The notes beneath the pieces were generated by a model, which was given only the letters and a program-made list of their open reading frames with translations, was not told where the DNA came from and did no database searches. From contig JAIBEW010000010.1 of assembly GCA_019459085.1 (NCBI GenBank), positions 1-64,000 on the forward strand: a stretch of DNA of 64,000 nt, written 5' to 3'. Positions within the stretch are counted from its first letter, which is position 1. Each line of letters starts with the position of its first letter. Source of the DNA: Kaistella sp. (GTDB lineage: Bacteria; Bacteroidota; Bacteroidia; Flavobacteriales; Weeksellaceae). The position numbers and the translations under genes are program-made. Shown piece by piece: positions 1 to 9,091 of the stretch.

Positions 1-1986
1 TATATGACGGTTGAGGGTTTTATGCTCGCTTGCATAGTTCAGGCCGAAACCTGCGGTCAAATCTTTCAGGATGCCGTGCTGTACTTTGTAGTTTGCCCAG
101 AAATTCGCGAGGATTTCAGGGCCTGCTTCTTCGGGTCTTAGGCCTATATAAGAAGGATCGCCTTCTGTTGTTTCGCTTTTGTTTTTGCTGAAACCTGCGA
201 TCAGATTCAGACCTTCGACCGGATTTCCAACTGCACTGAATTCAAAACCTTTGCTGAATACTGTTCCACCCTGAACGGTACGGTTTGGCGTAAGAGGATC
301 CGGCATTATTTTATTGCTTACCTTAATATCGTAGTAGCTAACGGTAAGGGATAGCCTGTTGTCTATGAGATTTGCTTTTAGCCCGGCTTCCCATTGGTTG
401 GCTCTTTCCGGATCAAAATAGGTTACGATCTTGTCAGTGGTACCCTGGGGGACTACCACCTCGGGATCTACGTACTGAAAACCATTCATATAATTTGCGA
501 AAACGGAGAGTTTATTCAGAATTGGCTGGTATACCAAGCCTAATTTCGGAGACAGGAACGTTTCATCCACGTCCTCTGTAGACCACTGGGTAGGCTTTCC
601 GCCAAAGTTATCGACCCGTAAACTCACCATTGCAGAAAGTTCAGGTAAAATATTGAGCACATTGGAGAAATACGCACTTTTGACGGTATATTCAGGCGAA
701 ACAGGATTTACTTTTGCATTCAACAGGCTGTAATCTGCAGCCTGAGTAGTCAAGGGGGTAGTTTCCAAAACCCCTGTCACCGTGTTCGGCATGAGGTCCG
801 TCTGATTAACCAGGGAAACGACGCCCAAAGCCTGCCATTCGGAATCGTTATTGTTCACTTTAGCGTTCAGATAATCAAGACCTACCACGAGACGGTTTCT
901 CATATTGCCGAGCTTGAAATCGCCAATGAAATTCTGCTGAATGCCAGTTGCGAGCGTTTCACTGTTGCTTTTGGAAATGAAGCGGGTGAAGTTGTCGCCA
1001 TTGGAATCGTCCCACAGGTACTGATAATAACCAGTGGCTTTACTGGAGCTGCTTGAAAACTGGGTCTGGGAAGTCCACTTATCAGATAATTTATAAATCA
1101 TCTGAGACTGCAGGTTGAAACTTGGGTTTGAAGTGGTGAGGTTGTTGCTCGTGTAGGACTTTTTATAGCTGTTCTCAAAAAGGTCTATGCGGCTGAACGA
1201 AAGCGGCGCATAGCGACTGAGAAAAATCATCGGGGCATTTGCCGTTTCGTTGTTCTTGAATTCCGTATTCACGAGGAAAGTCAGCTTATCACTGGCTACA
1301 TATTTCAATGACGGTGCAATGAAGAATGATTTGGTAAATCCCGCGTCCTGAAAGGAGTTTTCAGAGTGTACCGAACCGTTCAGCCTTAAAAACAGGCCAT
1401 CTCCAACAGGCGTATTGACATCGAGCGTTACCCTGTTCAGGGCATTGGCTCCGGTAATGTAATTTACTTCACCGCCAAAATGATCGTAGGGTTTTTTGGT
1501 CTGGATGTTCACCAATCCGCCGTAGGAAACCAGGGAGCCGCCATACAGCGTTCCTGCGGGACCCTTGATCACATCAATATTCTCAATATTTGCAGGATCG
1601 AGTCCGCCGTTGTTAAAACTCGCCATTCCGTTCACCAGCCTCGACTGGGTAGAGAAGCCGCGCATTGTATAGTACTCTGCTCCATCACCACCACGGGAGG
1701 TACTTTCCCAAAGACGGGTGATTCCGGTGGCGTTCGTCAGCACACTTTTAAAATTCGTGGACACCTGGTCTTTCAGCATTGCTTTGGGAATACTGTTATA
1801 GACCTGAGGGTTTTCGATGTCCTTCAGCGGCAGTTTAGAAACCGCGAATGCATTCTCATTCTTGTATTTCTTAGTCTGATTGATAATCACCTCGGTGATG
1901 TCTTCCGATTTTAGGGTGTCTGTTTTTTGCGCCAGCATATTGGCAGCCGTCATTAACAGGGCAATGGGTAATACAATTTTTTTCAT
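1..1986 (-). CDS. TonB-dependent siderophore receptor (3' end outside window)
   Basis: Reading the minus strand from the ATG at 1986 gives a continuous frame that runs off the left edge, so the C-terminus is missing. A signal peptide (about 20 residues ending MLA-Q) is followed by a plug domain with the features of siderophore receptors: a region resembling TRGFSTQSRLVNG, then IENIDVIKGPAGTLYGG, then alternating beta-barrel strands. Such receptors import ferric siderophores across the outer membrane using TonB energy. There is no N-terminal carboxypeptidase-like domain, so it is of the FhuA/FcuA kind rather than SusC. A -7 box lies 31-38 bp upstream in a very AT-rich leader, which would suit iron regulation, but I cannot prove a Fur site. 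The substrate cannot be named from sequence alone. Confidence 0.9.
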   Translation of the reverse strand, partial: MKKIVLPIALLMTAANMLAQKTDTLKSEDITEVIINQTKKYKNENAFAVSKLPLKDIENPQVYNSIPKAMLKDQVSTNFKSVLTNATGITRLWESTSRGGDGAEYYTMRGFSTQSRLVNGMASFNNGGLDPANIENIDVIKGPAGTLYGGSLVSYGGLVNIQTKKPYDHFGGEVNYITGANALNRVTLDVNTPVGDGLFLRLNGSVHSENSFQDAGFTKSFFIAPSLKYVASDKLTFLVNTEFKNNETANAPMIFLSRYAPLSFSRIDLFENSYKKSYTSNNLTTSNPSFNLQSQMIYKLSDKWTSQTQFSSSSSKATGYYQYLWDDSNGDNFTRFISKSNSETLATGIQQNFIGDFKLGNMRNRLVVGLDYLNAKVNNNDSEWQALGVVSLVNQTDLMPNTVTGVLETTPLTTQAADYSLLNAKVNPVSPEYTVKSAYFSNVLNILPELSAMVSLRVDNFGGKPTQWSTEDVDETFLSPKLGLVYQPILNKLSVFANYMNGFQYVDPEVVVPQGTTDKIVTYFDPERANQWEAGLKANLIDNRLSLTVSYYDIKVSNKIMPDPLTPNRTVQGGTVFSKGFEFSAVGNPVEGLNLIAGFSKNKSETTEGDPSYIGLRPEEAGPEILANFWANYKVQHGILKDLTAGFGLNYASEHKTLNRHI

Positions 1987-2016
1987 GGTTATTTGGAATG
2001 ATTTTAAATAAGGATG

Positions 2017-2024
2017 CAAATGTA
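2017..2024 (-). promoter_or_regulatory. -7 promoter box of the siderophore receptor
   Basis: On the minus strand this reads TACATTTG, a perfect match to the Bacteroidota -7 consensus TAnnTTTG, 30 bp before the receptor ATG. No TTG -33 element is seen at the usual distance. Instead the upstream 35 bp are almost pure A/T, with a TTTAGAAT stretch. That would fit a promoter needing derepression or activation, but it is only suggestive. Confidence 0.5.
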
Positions 2025-2053
2025 AATAATATTTTCTATTATTTTTATTGATT

Positions 2054-2266
2054 CTAAATAAAATTAGCATTTGCTGCATAAAAAATTCGTTGGAAATCCA
2101 TCGTTTCTTCGCCGGACGTTGGTCCAAGAGGTGACGTATAAAAGAAAATTTTCAAATTGATTGGCTTAGATTTACCCTTTGCCGGAAACCTCTGAATAAT
2201 TTCGATTTGTATCTCATGATCCGCAAAGCCAACCAATTCATGCTCTACGTAGTGATTCTCGTACAT
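2054..2266 (-). CDS. possible small hypothetical protein (70 aa)
   Basis: An ATG-started 70-residue frame with mixed composition and no signal peptide or membrane segment. I do not recognise it. Its balanced residue use (acidic and hydrophobic alternation, a P-L-G-P turn, an A-A-N-A-N-F-I end) looks more protein-like than most spurious frames. It may be the remnant of a longer gene, because a degenerate repeat begins about 30 bp upstream. It is read in the same direction as the siderophore receptor 67 bp downstream. The AT-rich receptor promoter lies between the two, so they are not clearly co-transcribed. It could also be non-coding. Confidence 0.3.
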   Translation of the reverse strand: MYENHYVEHELVGFADHEIQIEIIQRFPAKGKSKPINLKIFFYTSPLGPTSGEETMDFQRIFYAANANFI

Positions 2267-2294
2267 GCGAGATGTGGCTGAAGCGAACGGATTG

Positions 2295-2322
2295 GAGCAA
2301 AGAGTATAGAATAAAGAGTAAA
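2295..2322. repeat. degenerate heptamer tandem repeat (GARNAAA type), copy 1
   Basis: Four consecutive 7-bp units: GAGCAAA, GAGTATA, GAATAAA, GAGTAAA. It lies in the gap between the small frame at 2054-2266 and the ClC gene. Part of a family of 7/8-bp degenerate tandem repeats found at several places in this window. Confidence 0.7.
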
Positions 2323-2409
2323 AATGTGAGATACAGGGTTAACACTCAGTTTCGCTCAGAGAAATCACCGAGAGATGGTTAAGTTCGGAATTGGGTGGAT
2401 TCGGGGTTG

Positions 2410-2444
2410 GAGAAAAGAGAAAAGAATAAAGAGCAAAGAATGGA
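2410..2444. repeat. degenerate heptamer tandem repeat (GARNAAA type), copy 2
   Basis: Five consecutive 7-bp units: GAGAAAA, GAGAAAA, GAATAAA, GAGCAAA, GAATGGA. It is the same unit type as the array at 2295-2322 and lies 49 bp beyond the 3' end of the ClC gene. Confidence 0.7.
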
Positions 2445-2492
2445 GCTGCACCTTGACTGCATTGCAGGGAGCACGCTAAGGAAATTCTACAC

Positions 2493-3743
2493 TCAATTTT
2501 TCATATAATAAGTGTACACGTTGTACGGAAAGATCTTCGGGGCTGCATATCTGGAAATGAGACTGGTCATAAGAATCGGGACCGTTAAGGCGAAACCATT
2601 TGGAACAAGACTGCAGATCAGGAACAGCGCTGTAAACGGGGCGTATATGGATGCCGACAACGTTGCCGCTGCACCTGCCAATGCGAAATTCACCAGATTC
2701 AAAGAAGTTCCGAACCATGCGTTGCAGCACAACGCCAGTGTTATTCCGAGGAAACCGCCAGCCACGATGCTCGGAGCAAACACTCCGCCGTCTCCGCCTG
2801 CGCCTAAAGTGAGTGCGGAGGCCAAAGGTTTCAGAAAAATCAGAAGGAATAGAAAGGCAAAGGAGTACGGATGGGCATTGGTCAGAATTTCCGTAAGCGC
2901 ATGATAGCTGTCGCCGTACAGAAACGGGAAAAAGCAGATGAGTCCGCCCACCAGCAATGCTCCGAGGTTCACTTTGACAAACTCACTCTTGATTCCAGAG
3001 AAGAAATTTTTGATTCTGATGATCATTACAGTAAAATAGACGGAGAGCAAAGCTCCTAACAGACTCAGAATGACGAAATACGGAAGCGCGGACCAGTACC
3101 AGCCCGTGATTTTGAAATGAAGCAATGGTTCACTTTTAAAATAAACCATCAACAGCCACGAAACACCGGCTGAAACCGTGCAGCTGAGGAGGAGCGATCT
3201 GTTCCATTTTCTGGCAATGACCTCAAGGGCGAACAACCAGCCTGCAACCGGACTTCCGAAAAGCACCGCCACTCCCGCGACCACTCCGGCGCAGATGAGT
3301 TCGAGTTTATATACCTGAGCCGAAAAATTTCTTTCGTACGCTGCGTTTCCTATAGTGGCTGTTGCGACTACGGTTGAAACCTCGATTCCGGTAGATCCAC
3401 CAAAAATAACGGTCAGAAAGCCGTTGAAAAAATGCGAAGGGATTTTAAAAAGCGGCAGGTGCTCCTTCCTCTGGTCCACCGTTTTATAGATTTCTGTAAT
3501 TCCTTTGTTCTTCCGGTTCCTGAACAGGTATTTCCTCAAAAAATAGATTGCTGTAATGCCTATGGTCGGAAAAAAAATGAACAACAGAGAATTGGTTCTG
3601 TCGGCAAAATTAAAAAGCTGTCCCTGAAAATGTTCGGTAAGGGTCTTGAGCGAAAAAGCCAGCAGCGCAGCACAGAGGCTTATTACGGCCGAAATAAATA
3701 TGAGTCTCCAATAATGATGTCTCTGTATTTTCTTTCTCTGCAT
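2493..3743 (-). CDS. ClC family chloride channel / H+-Cl- antiporter
   Basis: A 416-residue polytopic membrane protein with ClC signatures. The gating-glutamate loop is present as GGSTGIEVST (in E. coli ClC the equivalent is GREGP), followed by GSPVAGWLFALE and the second anion-coordinating loop GGDGGVFAPS. It lacks C-terminal CBS domains. I chose the ATG at 3743 (MQRKK). The open frame extends upstream to 3935, but that extension translates an 8-bp tandem repeat into a low-complexity Q/T/S/N-rich stretch, which is very unlikely to be real protein. Family members move chloride or other anions across the inner membrane. Whether this one is a channel or an exchanger cannot be decided here. It is the only gene of its transcription unit. 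Confidence 0.9.
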   Translation of the reverse strand: MQRKKIQRHHYWRLIFISAVISLCAALLAFSLKTLTEHFQGQLFNFADRTNSLLFIFFPTIGITAIYFLRKYLFRNRKNKGITEIYKTVDQRKEHLPLFKIPSHFFNGFLTVIFGGSTGIEVSTVVATATIGNAAYERNFSAQVYKLELICAGVVAGVAVLFGSPVAGWLFALEVIARKWNRSLLLSCTVSAGVSWLLMVYFKSEPLLHFKITGWYWSALPYFVILSLLGALLSVYFTVMIIRIKNFFSGIKSEFVKVNLGALLVGGLICFFPFLYGDSYHALTEILTNAHPYSFAFLFLLIFLKPLASALTLGAGGDGGVFAPSIVAGGFLGITLALCCNAWFGTSLNLVNFALAGAAATLSASIYAPFTALFLICSLVPNGFALTVPILMTSLISRYAAPKIFPYNVYTYYMKN

Positions 3744-3791
3744 CGGAAATTTTTTTTCAAAATTAAGGATATTTCTTGAGGTGGCAGGTTG

Positions 3792-3903
3792 TTGAGTTGT
3801 GAAGCCGTTGAGTTGTTGAGTCGTTGAGTTGCTGAGTTGCTGAGTTGTGAAACCGTGAAGTTGTGAAACCGTGAAGTTGTGAAGCTGTGAAGCTGTGAAT
3901 TTG
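3792..3903. repeat. octamer tandem repeat, 14 units (TTGAGTTG / TGAAGTTG type)
   Basis: Fourteen head-to-tail 8-bp units can be laid out without gaps, among them TTGAGTTG (3 copies), CTGAGTTG (2), TGAAACCG (2), TGAAGTTG (2) and TGAAGCTG (2). It lies directly upstream of the ClC gene and keeps that frame open, making a false N-terminal extension. Related arrays occur at 10763-10802 and 10858-10905. Confidence 0.85.
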
Positions 3904-4136
3904 GAGGGTGACGATTGAACTTTAAGATGAGTCATAAACAGGCATCTTTACAATACGGTTTTATCATTCAATAAATTATCTTATTTTTGCAGCTTATGAT
4001 GAGAAATACCGCACATTTTATCATCGTTACACCGCCTTGATGTAATTCCTTCCGTTTTACGGGCTTCCCCGACTTTTACGTTTTTTCAATGCTTTTCAGT
4101 ATCCCTGAGAGCATCTCATCCTATTTTATTACATCA

Positions 4137-5672
4137 ATGAAAAATATATTCAATTTATTCGACCTGTCTCAGAAGGTAAATTACAAGACCGAGATATTAG
4201 CCGGCTTAACAGTGGCTATGACGATGATTCCTGAATCACTTTCTTTTGCAATCCTCGCTGGTTTTCCTCCTCTGGTAGGATTATACGGTGCTTTTATCAT
4301 GGGCCTTATTACTGCAGTTTTCGGCGGCCGTCCCGGTATGGTTTCGGGAGGCGCCGGAGCGACGGTCATTGTGCTTATTGCATTAATGAAATCGCACGGA
4401 CTTGATTATGTATTCGCGGCGGTGGCATTGGCGGGTTTCATTCAGATCGCAGTGGGACTTCTGAAGCTCGGCAAATTCATCCGGCTTGTTCCTCAGCCTG
4501 TTATGTTTGGTTTTGTGAACGGACTTGCCATTATAATCTTCATGTCTCAACTGGAACAGTTTAAAAGTATCGTCAACGGAGAGAGCACCTGGCTTACCGG
4601 AACTCCTTTCCTGATTATGGCAGGACTCGTTGCGCTTACGATTGCCATCGTGGTGGGACTTCCAAAGCTTACCAAAAAAATACCATCTTCTCTGGTTGCC
4701 ATCTTTGTTGTGTTTGCGGTGGTGATGGTTTTTAACATCGACACCAAGCAGGTGGAGGATATTGCGTCGGTAAGCGGAAGTCTGCCTCCTTTTCATATCC
4801 CGAATATCCCGATCACTTTTGAGACCCTTCAGGTTATTTTTCCGTATGCCCTTATTATGGCTGCAGTGGGTTTAACCGAGGGACTTCTTACCCTGAATCT
4901 TGTTGATGAAATTACCGGTACCAAAGGGAACAGTAACCGGGAGTGCCTTGCACAGGGCGGAGCCAATATGGTAAATGGTTTTTTCTTTGGTATGGGCGGC
5001 TGCCCGATGATTGCGCAGACGCTTGTTAACCTTTCTGCTGGTTCAAGGGCAAGACTTTCGGGAATTGTAGCCGCATTGGCAATTCTTGTCATTATCCTTG
5101 TTGGCGCCCCGGTTATTGGAAAACTTCCGATGGCTGCTTTGACCGGCGTTATGATCATGGTAGCACTGGGCACTTTTGAATGGGCAAGTCTGAAAATTTT
5201 CAGACGCATGCCGAAATCAGATATTTTTGTGATGGTTCTGGTCACCCTCATTACGGTGCTTTTACATAATTTAGCACTCGCAGTTTTGGTTGGAGTAATC
5301 GTATCAGCGCTTGTGTTTGCATGGGACAATGCGAAAAGAATCCGTGCCCGTAACTTCACCGATGACAACGGAGTAAAACATTATGAAATCTACGGACCGC
5401 TTTTCTTCGGATCGGTCACTGCTTTTTCAGAAAAATTTGATGTCGCTGAAGATCCTGCAGTGGTGATCATTGATTTTGCAGAGAGCCGTGTTGCAGATAT
5501 GTCGGCTATAGAAGCCCTTAACGGCATTACGCACCGCTACCATAACGCAGGCAAGACTGTTCATATCAAGCATTTAAGCCCCGACTGTATTGTGTTGCTC
5601 AAAAATGCAGAAGCCATTATAGATGTGAATATTATGGAAGATCCGCTTTATATGGTAACGGACATGAAATAA
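4137..5672 (+). CDS. SulP family inorganic anion transporter with STAS domain
   Basis: A 511-residue inner-membrane transporter. The N-terminal two thirds hold the SulP/SLC26 core of about 12-14 hydrophobic segments, with the family motif TMIPESLSFAILAGFPPLVGLYG shortened here to its start (IPESLSF...GLYGAF). A cytoplasmic STAS domain (roughly residues 415-510) includes the conserved stretch FAESRVADMSAIEAL, with a Ser where related anti-sigma antagonists are phosphorylated. Family members carry sulfate, bicarbonate or other anions in symport or exchange; the substrate is not resolved here. The ATG at 4137 (MKNIF) matches the usual start of relatives; an in-frame ATG at 4089 would add 16 residues. 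It is a single-gene unit ending at a hairpin shared with the convergent DUF2490 gene. Confidence 0.9.
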   Translation: MKNIFNLFDLSQKVNYKTEILAGLTVAMTMIPESLSFAILAGFPPLVGLYGAFIMGLITAVFGGRPGMVSGGAGATVIVLIALMKSHGLDYVFAAVALAGFIQIAVGLLKLGKFIRLVPQPVMFGFVNGLAIIIFMSQLEQFKSIVNGESTWLTGTPFLIMAGLVALTIAIVVGLPKLTKKIPSSLVAIFVVFAVVMVFNIDTKQVEDIASVSGSLPPFHIPNIPITFETLQVIFPYALIMAAVGLTEGLLTLNLVDEITGTKGNSNRECLAQGGANMVNGFFFGMGGCPMIAQTLVNLSAGSRARLSGIVAALAILVIILVGAPVIGKLPMAALTGVMIMVALGTFEWASLKIFRRMPKSDIFVMVLVTLITVLLHNLALAVLVGVIVSALVFAWDNAKRIRARNFTDDNGVKHYEIYGPLFFGSVTAFSEKFDVAEDPAVVIIDFAESRVADMSAIEALNGITHRYHNAGKTVHIKHLSPDCIVLLKNAEAIIDVNIMEDPLYMVTDMK

Positions 5673-5738
5673 ATCCACTTAAAAAAAATCGGCTACCCAT
5701 CCTGGATTCATAAGAAAAAGTCCAGCGGTTTTAATTCA

Positions 5739-5771
5739 GTGCCGCACAACTATTTACAGTTGCTGTGGCAC
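5739..5771. terminator. imperfect hairpin between convergent genes
   Basis: GTGCCGCACAACT pairs imperfectly with AGTTGCTGTGGCAC across a short ATTTAC loop. It lies between the 3' ends of the SulP gene (+) and the DUF2490 gene (-), so it may stop transcription from both sides. There is no long T-tract on either strand, so efficiency is uncertain. Confidence 0.5.
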
Positions 5772-6463
5772 TAAATTTCGATATATATATTAACCGTTAC
5801 CCAATAACTGTGCTGTCTGCTGTTTTTAAACACCCCGCCGGCTCTGTAATCCAGGCCTGTTTCCCATTTCAGATTCTCGGATATGCCGTAACCCAAAAGC
5901 GGGACCAATCTTATTTCGAAATCGGATTCGGATGCCTGTATCCCATACAGGTATTCGTTATTCAATTTTAAGTACAATTCACCGGGATCGGCTGATTCTC
6001 CATTCAGAGGAATTTCAGAGGAAATTCTGTACCGCAGTCTTACTTCAGGTTTTTCGGTCCGGGAAAAAGTCTGGTCACTTGCAAAGCGGTGTGCCAAGCG
6101 GAATCCGGAGAATTTCTGCACCACACTGTACTGTTGTATGAGGCGGTGAAACAATTCACCTTCGCGCAACCTCATCAAGTATCCTGCGCCGATCTGGGAA
6201 TTTAAACCCACTTTTTTCGCTGCAATCAATGAGAAGTCTGTAAGGACGTACCTGTAATTTTCTTCTATTTCTCCATTCACTTCACCGCTCTGAAAACGCT
6301 GCCGCGATTCTATCTTCGTATTCAGAGACCAATCGTTTTTCAATTTGCTGTTTAAGTTCACAGAAGGCAATATCCCCCACTCGTAGGTGTTTTGAGCCTC
6401 TAATACGCCCGTGCCTCCGATCAGCACAAGAAAAAAGAACAAAGACTTTATCTTAGTATACAA
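5771..6463 (-). CDS. DUF2490 domain protein, probable outer-membrane barrel
   Basis: 230 residues with a signal peptide (hydrophobic core FFFLVLIGG, cleavage near LEA-QN), then amphipathic beta-strands ending in a terminal strand SYWVTVNIYIEI. The pattern WGILPSVNLNSKLKNDWSL and the later FRLAHRFASDQTF are typical of DUF2490 proteins, outer-membrane barrels of unknown function found in Bacteroidota. The frame starts with TTG at 6463 and overlaps the upstream gene by 11 bp; no ATG lies near enough to keep the signal peptide. That overlap indicates translational coupling with the exported PepSY-like protein, so the two probably act together in the envelope. Confidence 0.8.
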   Translation of the reverse strand: MYTKIKSLFFFLVLIGGTGVLEAQNTYEWGILPSVNLNSKLKNDWSLNTKIESRQRFQSGEVNGEIEENYRYVLTDFSLIAAKKVGLNSQIGAGYLMRLREGELFHRLIQQYSVVQKFSGFRLAHRFASDQTFSRTEKPEVRLRYRISSEIPLNGESADPGELYLKLNNEYLYGIQASESDFEIRLVPLLGYGISENLKWETGLDYRAGGVFKNSRQHSYWVTVNIYIEI

Positions 6464-7031
6464 GGTGACTGCTGTTTTTAAAGATTATTTCTGAGGCAGA
6501 AATCTGTTTGCCGCTCTCGCTGAACAAATATTCGAAGAGGCTTACCTTTCTCTGTTTACTGCATCTTACAACCAGCTCATATTTTACCGTCAGAGACGGA
6601 TTATCTGCGCCGGTCTTCAGCATTGACAATAAGTTTGATTCGCTTCCAGTATACTGTTTCTGAACCTTTATAACCTGGTGTTTCAAACAGTCTGATTTGA
6701 GTTTTAATTCTACAGCTTCTCTTAAGCCGGGATTTAAACTGCCCCAATCTACGGTGATTTCAATATCCGCAACATTGCCCGAGGTGTCGAATTCGATACT
6801 GTATTTTGCATTATTATGTCTGAATTTTGCTTCAATACTCTCTCCGGTAAGTGCTTCTTCCCTGTACCATTTCAAGCTGTTTTTACCGGCAACTTCATCA
6901 ACAAACCGGAGCGCTTTAGCCGGCACGTCCTTTTCCTTTATACGGCTTTCCCGCTCAAATTTTTTCTGTGCACTGAGTGTGCCTGAATAAGCACAGCCCA
7001 TGATCAGCAGTATGGAGAATAATTTATGCAT
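6453..7031 (-). CDS. exported PepSY-like hypothetical protein
   Basis: 192 residues from the ATG at 7031. A GTG 15 bp upstream would add four residues, three of them Lys, and is a possible alternative. The signal peptide ends TLSA-QKK. The mature part resembles Bacteroidota PepSY-like proteins, with repeated helix-then-strand units of the sort 'VPAKALRFVDEV...WYREEAL...IEAKFRHNNAKYSIEFDTSGNV' (seen in pieces). These are thought to be periplasmic, sometimes inhibiting proteases, but no function is established here. Its 3' end overlaps the DUF2490 barrel gene, suggesting a two-gene operon. The family assignment is by pattern only. Confidence 0.65.
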   Translation of the reverse strand: MHKLFSILLIMGCAYSGTLSAQKKFERESRIKEKDVPAKALRFVDEVAGKNSLKWYREEALTGESIEAKFRHNNAKYSIEFDTSGNVADIEITVDWGSLNPGLREAVELKLKSDCLKHQVIKVQKQYTGSESNLLSMLKTGADNPSLTVKYELVVRCSKQRKVSLFEYLFSESGKQISASEIIFKNSSHLVY

Positions 7032-7164
7032 CAGTTTCTTTTTCACAATTTATTTAAAACGTCTTTTCGGGCAAATTATTATTGTACTTCGGTTTCCAAA
7101 AATATAAAAAACAGTTCAACGAACATGCGTTTCACTTTTTGTAATTCCTATGGTATTTATACAG

Positions 7165-8235
7165 CTATGCTTTTTCGGCATCATAGTATTTCCGTTTCAG
7201 CCAGAAGGCCACATTTACCAAAGCGATCAGTGCGGGAACTTCGACCAAGGGACCGATGACGCCGGCAAAAGCCTGTCCTGAATTGATGCCATAGACCCCA
7301 ATCGCGACTGCAATGGCCAGTTCAAAATTATTGCCGGCTGCAGTAAAAGATACCGCGGCATTCTTGGAATAATCTGCGCCGAGTTTTTTGCCGAGAAAGA
7401 AACTCACCAGAAACATCAAAACAAAATAAATCATCAGCGGCACGGCGATCCGCAAGACATCAAAAGGAATCTGTACGATCATTTCGCCTTTCAGACTGAA
7501 CATGATTACGATCGTGAACAACAAAGCGATTAAAGTAATTGGAGAAACCTTCGGGATGAAGACATGATTGTACCATTCTTCCCCTTTTGCCTTTAGTAGA
7601 AAATACCGTGTCAAAAAACCCAGTACAAATGGAATTCCGAGATAGATTGCCACACTTTCAGCGATCTGTGCAATCGTGATGTCGACTTCAGAACCTGTAA
7701 TTCCAAATAACGGCGGCAATACCGTGATGAAGAGGAAAGCATAAATGCTGTAAAAAATAACCTGAAAAATACTGTTGATGGCGACCAATCCGGCTGCGTA
7801 TTCACGGTTCCCTTCGGCGAGTTCGTTCCAGACCATGACCATCGCAATGCATCTGGCCAAACCGATGAGGATAAGACCGATCATGTATTCCGGTTTGTCG
7901 TGCAGAAAAATAACGGCCAGAATAAACATCAAAATTGGTCCGATGACCCAGTTCAGAAGCAGTGAGGCTCCGAGTATTTTGGTGTTTTTAAAAACTTTAG
8001 GAAGCTCCCTGTAACGGACTTTCGTAAAAGGCGGATACATCATGAGAATCAAACCAATCGCCAGCGGAATATTGGTGGTTCCGTAGGAGAATTCATTGAT
8101 GATATTTGATGAATCTGGATAGAAATAACCAATTGCCACTCCGAGGAACATGGCCAGGAAGATCCAGAGCGTGAGGTTTTTATCGAGGAAGGAGAGTTTT
8201 TTTCTTTCGTGCGGAGCACAGTTGTTTGCAGACAT
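7165..8235 (-). CDS. arsB: ACR3 family arsenite efflux transporter
   Basis: A 356-residue polytopic protein of the ACR3 (BART superfamily) type, not the unrelated 12-segment ArsB. Recognisable parts are the N-terminal cytosolic stretch leading to [11 protein letters not shown], the [17 protein letters not shown] segment containing the conserved Cys implicated in As(III) binding in this family, and the C-terminal [15 protein letters not shown] segment. It expels arsenite using the proton-motive force. It is the last gene of an arsenic operon starting at arsR (10686) that also carries the arsenate reductase supplying its substrate. It lies 47 bp after the DinB-like gene. The name arsB follows annotation habit; acr3 is equally apt. 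Confidence 0.92.
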   Translation of the reverse strand: MSANNCAPHERKKLSFLDKNLTLWIFLAMFLGVAIGYFYPDSSNIINEFSYGTTNIPLAIGLILMMYPPFTKVRYRELPKVFKNTKILGASLLLNWVIGPILMFILAVIFLHDKPEYMIGLILIGLARCIAMVMVWNELAEGNREYAAGLVAINSIFQVIFYSIYAFLFITVLPPLFGITGSEVDITIAQIAESVAIYLGIPFVLGFLTRYFLLKAKGEEWYNHVFIPKVSPITLIALLFTIVIMFSLKGEMIVQIPFDVLRIAVPLMIYFVLMFLVSFFLGKKLGADYSKNAAVSFTAAGNNFELAIAVAIGVYGINSGQAFAGVIGPLVEVPALIALVNVAFWLKRKYYDAEKA

Positions 8236-8282
8236 ATCCGTCAGTTTCTTTGAGTTATAAAATTTGGAGAATTATGGAATCA

Positions 8283-8741
8283 TTATTCCGATCCATATTT
8301 GTTGACAATGGCCATTTGTCCGGCATGGTAAGCCGTATGCGAAACAATTCTTCCGAAGGCTTCGGCTTTTGTTTTGGCACCGAATTCTTTGGTGGAAATC
8401 ACGGTTTCCCAATCGGCATCCGTTTGGTTTGCAACAATGCTGTACAGCGTTTCAAAAGATGATTTCAGATACTCTTTCAGTTCCTGCAGATCGGTCCAGA
8501 CACCGGTGTCGTGTCCGTCAATAACAGTTTTTGCGAACACCTTCACTTCCGGATTTCCAAAAACATTCTTTGCAAACAGCAGTTCAACATCGGCCATGTG
8601 GCGGATGAGGAAACCGACGGAATTGGGAGCAGGCAACAGTTTTTTCCTAAGATCTTCTGAAGTCAGACCATCCAACTGTTTGGTGAATCTCGTTCTGGCT
8701 TCCATCCAGAGTTCCAACAGTAATTCGGTTTTTGTTTTCAT
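8283..8741 (-). CDS. DinB family protein
   Basis: 152 residues that fit the DinB/YfiT four-helix fold. An early His sits in FLIRHMADVE and two more in the C-terminal SHTAYHAGQM; together they form the usual three-His metal site of this family. Many DinB-like proteins are metal-dependent thiol transferases (for example bacillithiol-dependent), but none has an assigned role in arsenic resistance. Here it sits inside the arsenic operon between the DUF2892 protein and the ACR3 pump, so a thiol-linked detoxification role is a reasonable inference and no more. Confidence 0.8.
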   Translation of the reverse strand: MKTKTELLLELWMEARTRFTKQLDGLTSEDLRKKLLPAPNSVGFLIRHMADVELLFAKNVFGNPEVKVFAKTVIDGHDTGVWTDLQELKEYLKSSFETLYSIVANQTDADWETVISTKEFGAKTKAEAFGRIVSHTAYHAGQMAIVNKYGSE

Positions 8742-8878
8742 CGGTTTTTTTCTTAAGTATTAAAGTCATTTTCTTTCACAATAAATTAAACACAGTCATC
8801 CTGCCGGAAGCACTGATTAAGGGCAATCCGGGCCTGATTCAAACGCTTTCTTCAACACCAATTTGTAATGAATCCCAT

Positions 8879-9091
8879 TTAAGGTTGCTTATCCCTTGGA
8901 CAGGTATTCATTCCAAAAAGTGCATAAAGCGGGCAGAAACTGATTAAACTTGTTAATACAAATACGCCTGCCAAAACCAAAAGCACGATTCCTAAAGTTC
9001 CGGAGATCACATTTGTAAAAAATAGAACTGCGATCAGTACTGCAATCAGTATTCTGATGATTTTGTCGGTGGAGCCCATGTTTTTTTTCAT
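8879..9091 (-). CDS. DUF2892 small membrane protein
   Basis: 70 residues: an N-terminal MGSTDKIIRI motif, two transmembrane helices separated by a Gly-rich turn, and a C-terminal CPLYALFGMNTCP with the paired Cys typical of DUF2892 (YgaP-like) proteins. The function of the family is unknown. In many genomes it accompanies rhodanese or metal-resistance genes. Here it is within the arsenic operon, 123 bp after the arsenate reductase. Translation could start at Met1 or Met5. Two further proteins of this general type occur in the sulfur cluster of this window (14861-15097 and 17297-17506). Confidence 0.85.
   Translation of the reverse strand: MKKNMGSTDKIIRILIAVLIAVLFFTNVISGTLGIVLLVLAGVFVLTSLISFCPLYALFGMNTCPRDKQP

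Noticed and set aside
1480-1914. Plus-strand frame inside the siderophore receptor
   Set aside because: The receptor is recognised on the minus strand; this is its complement.
2025-2053. Fur box upstream of the siderophore receptor
   Set aside because: The region is AT-rich and vaguely similar, but no clear palindrome is present, so it is left as a possibility only.
3744-3935. N-terminal extension of the ClC protein (64 residues)
   Set aside because: It only translates an octamer repeat; the ClC fold begins after the ATG at 3743.
4829-5368. Minus-strand frame opposite the SulP gene
   Set aside because: Antisense shadow; Thr/Ile/Ala-rich without motifs.
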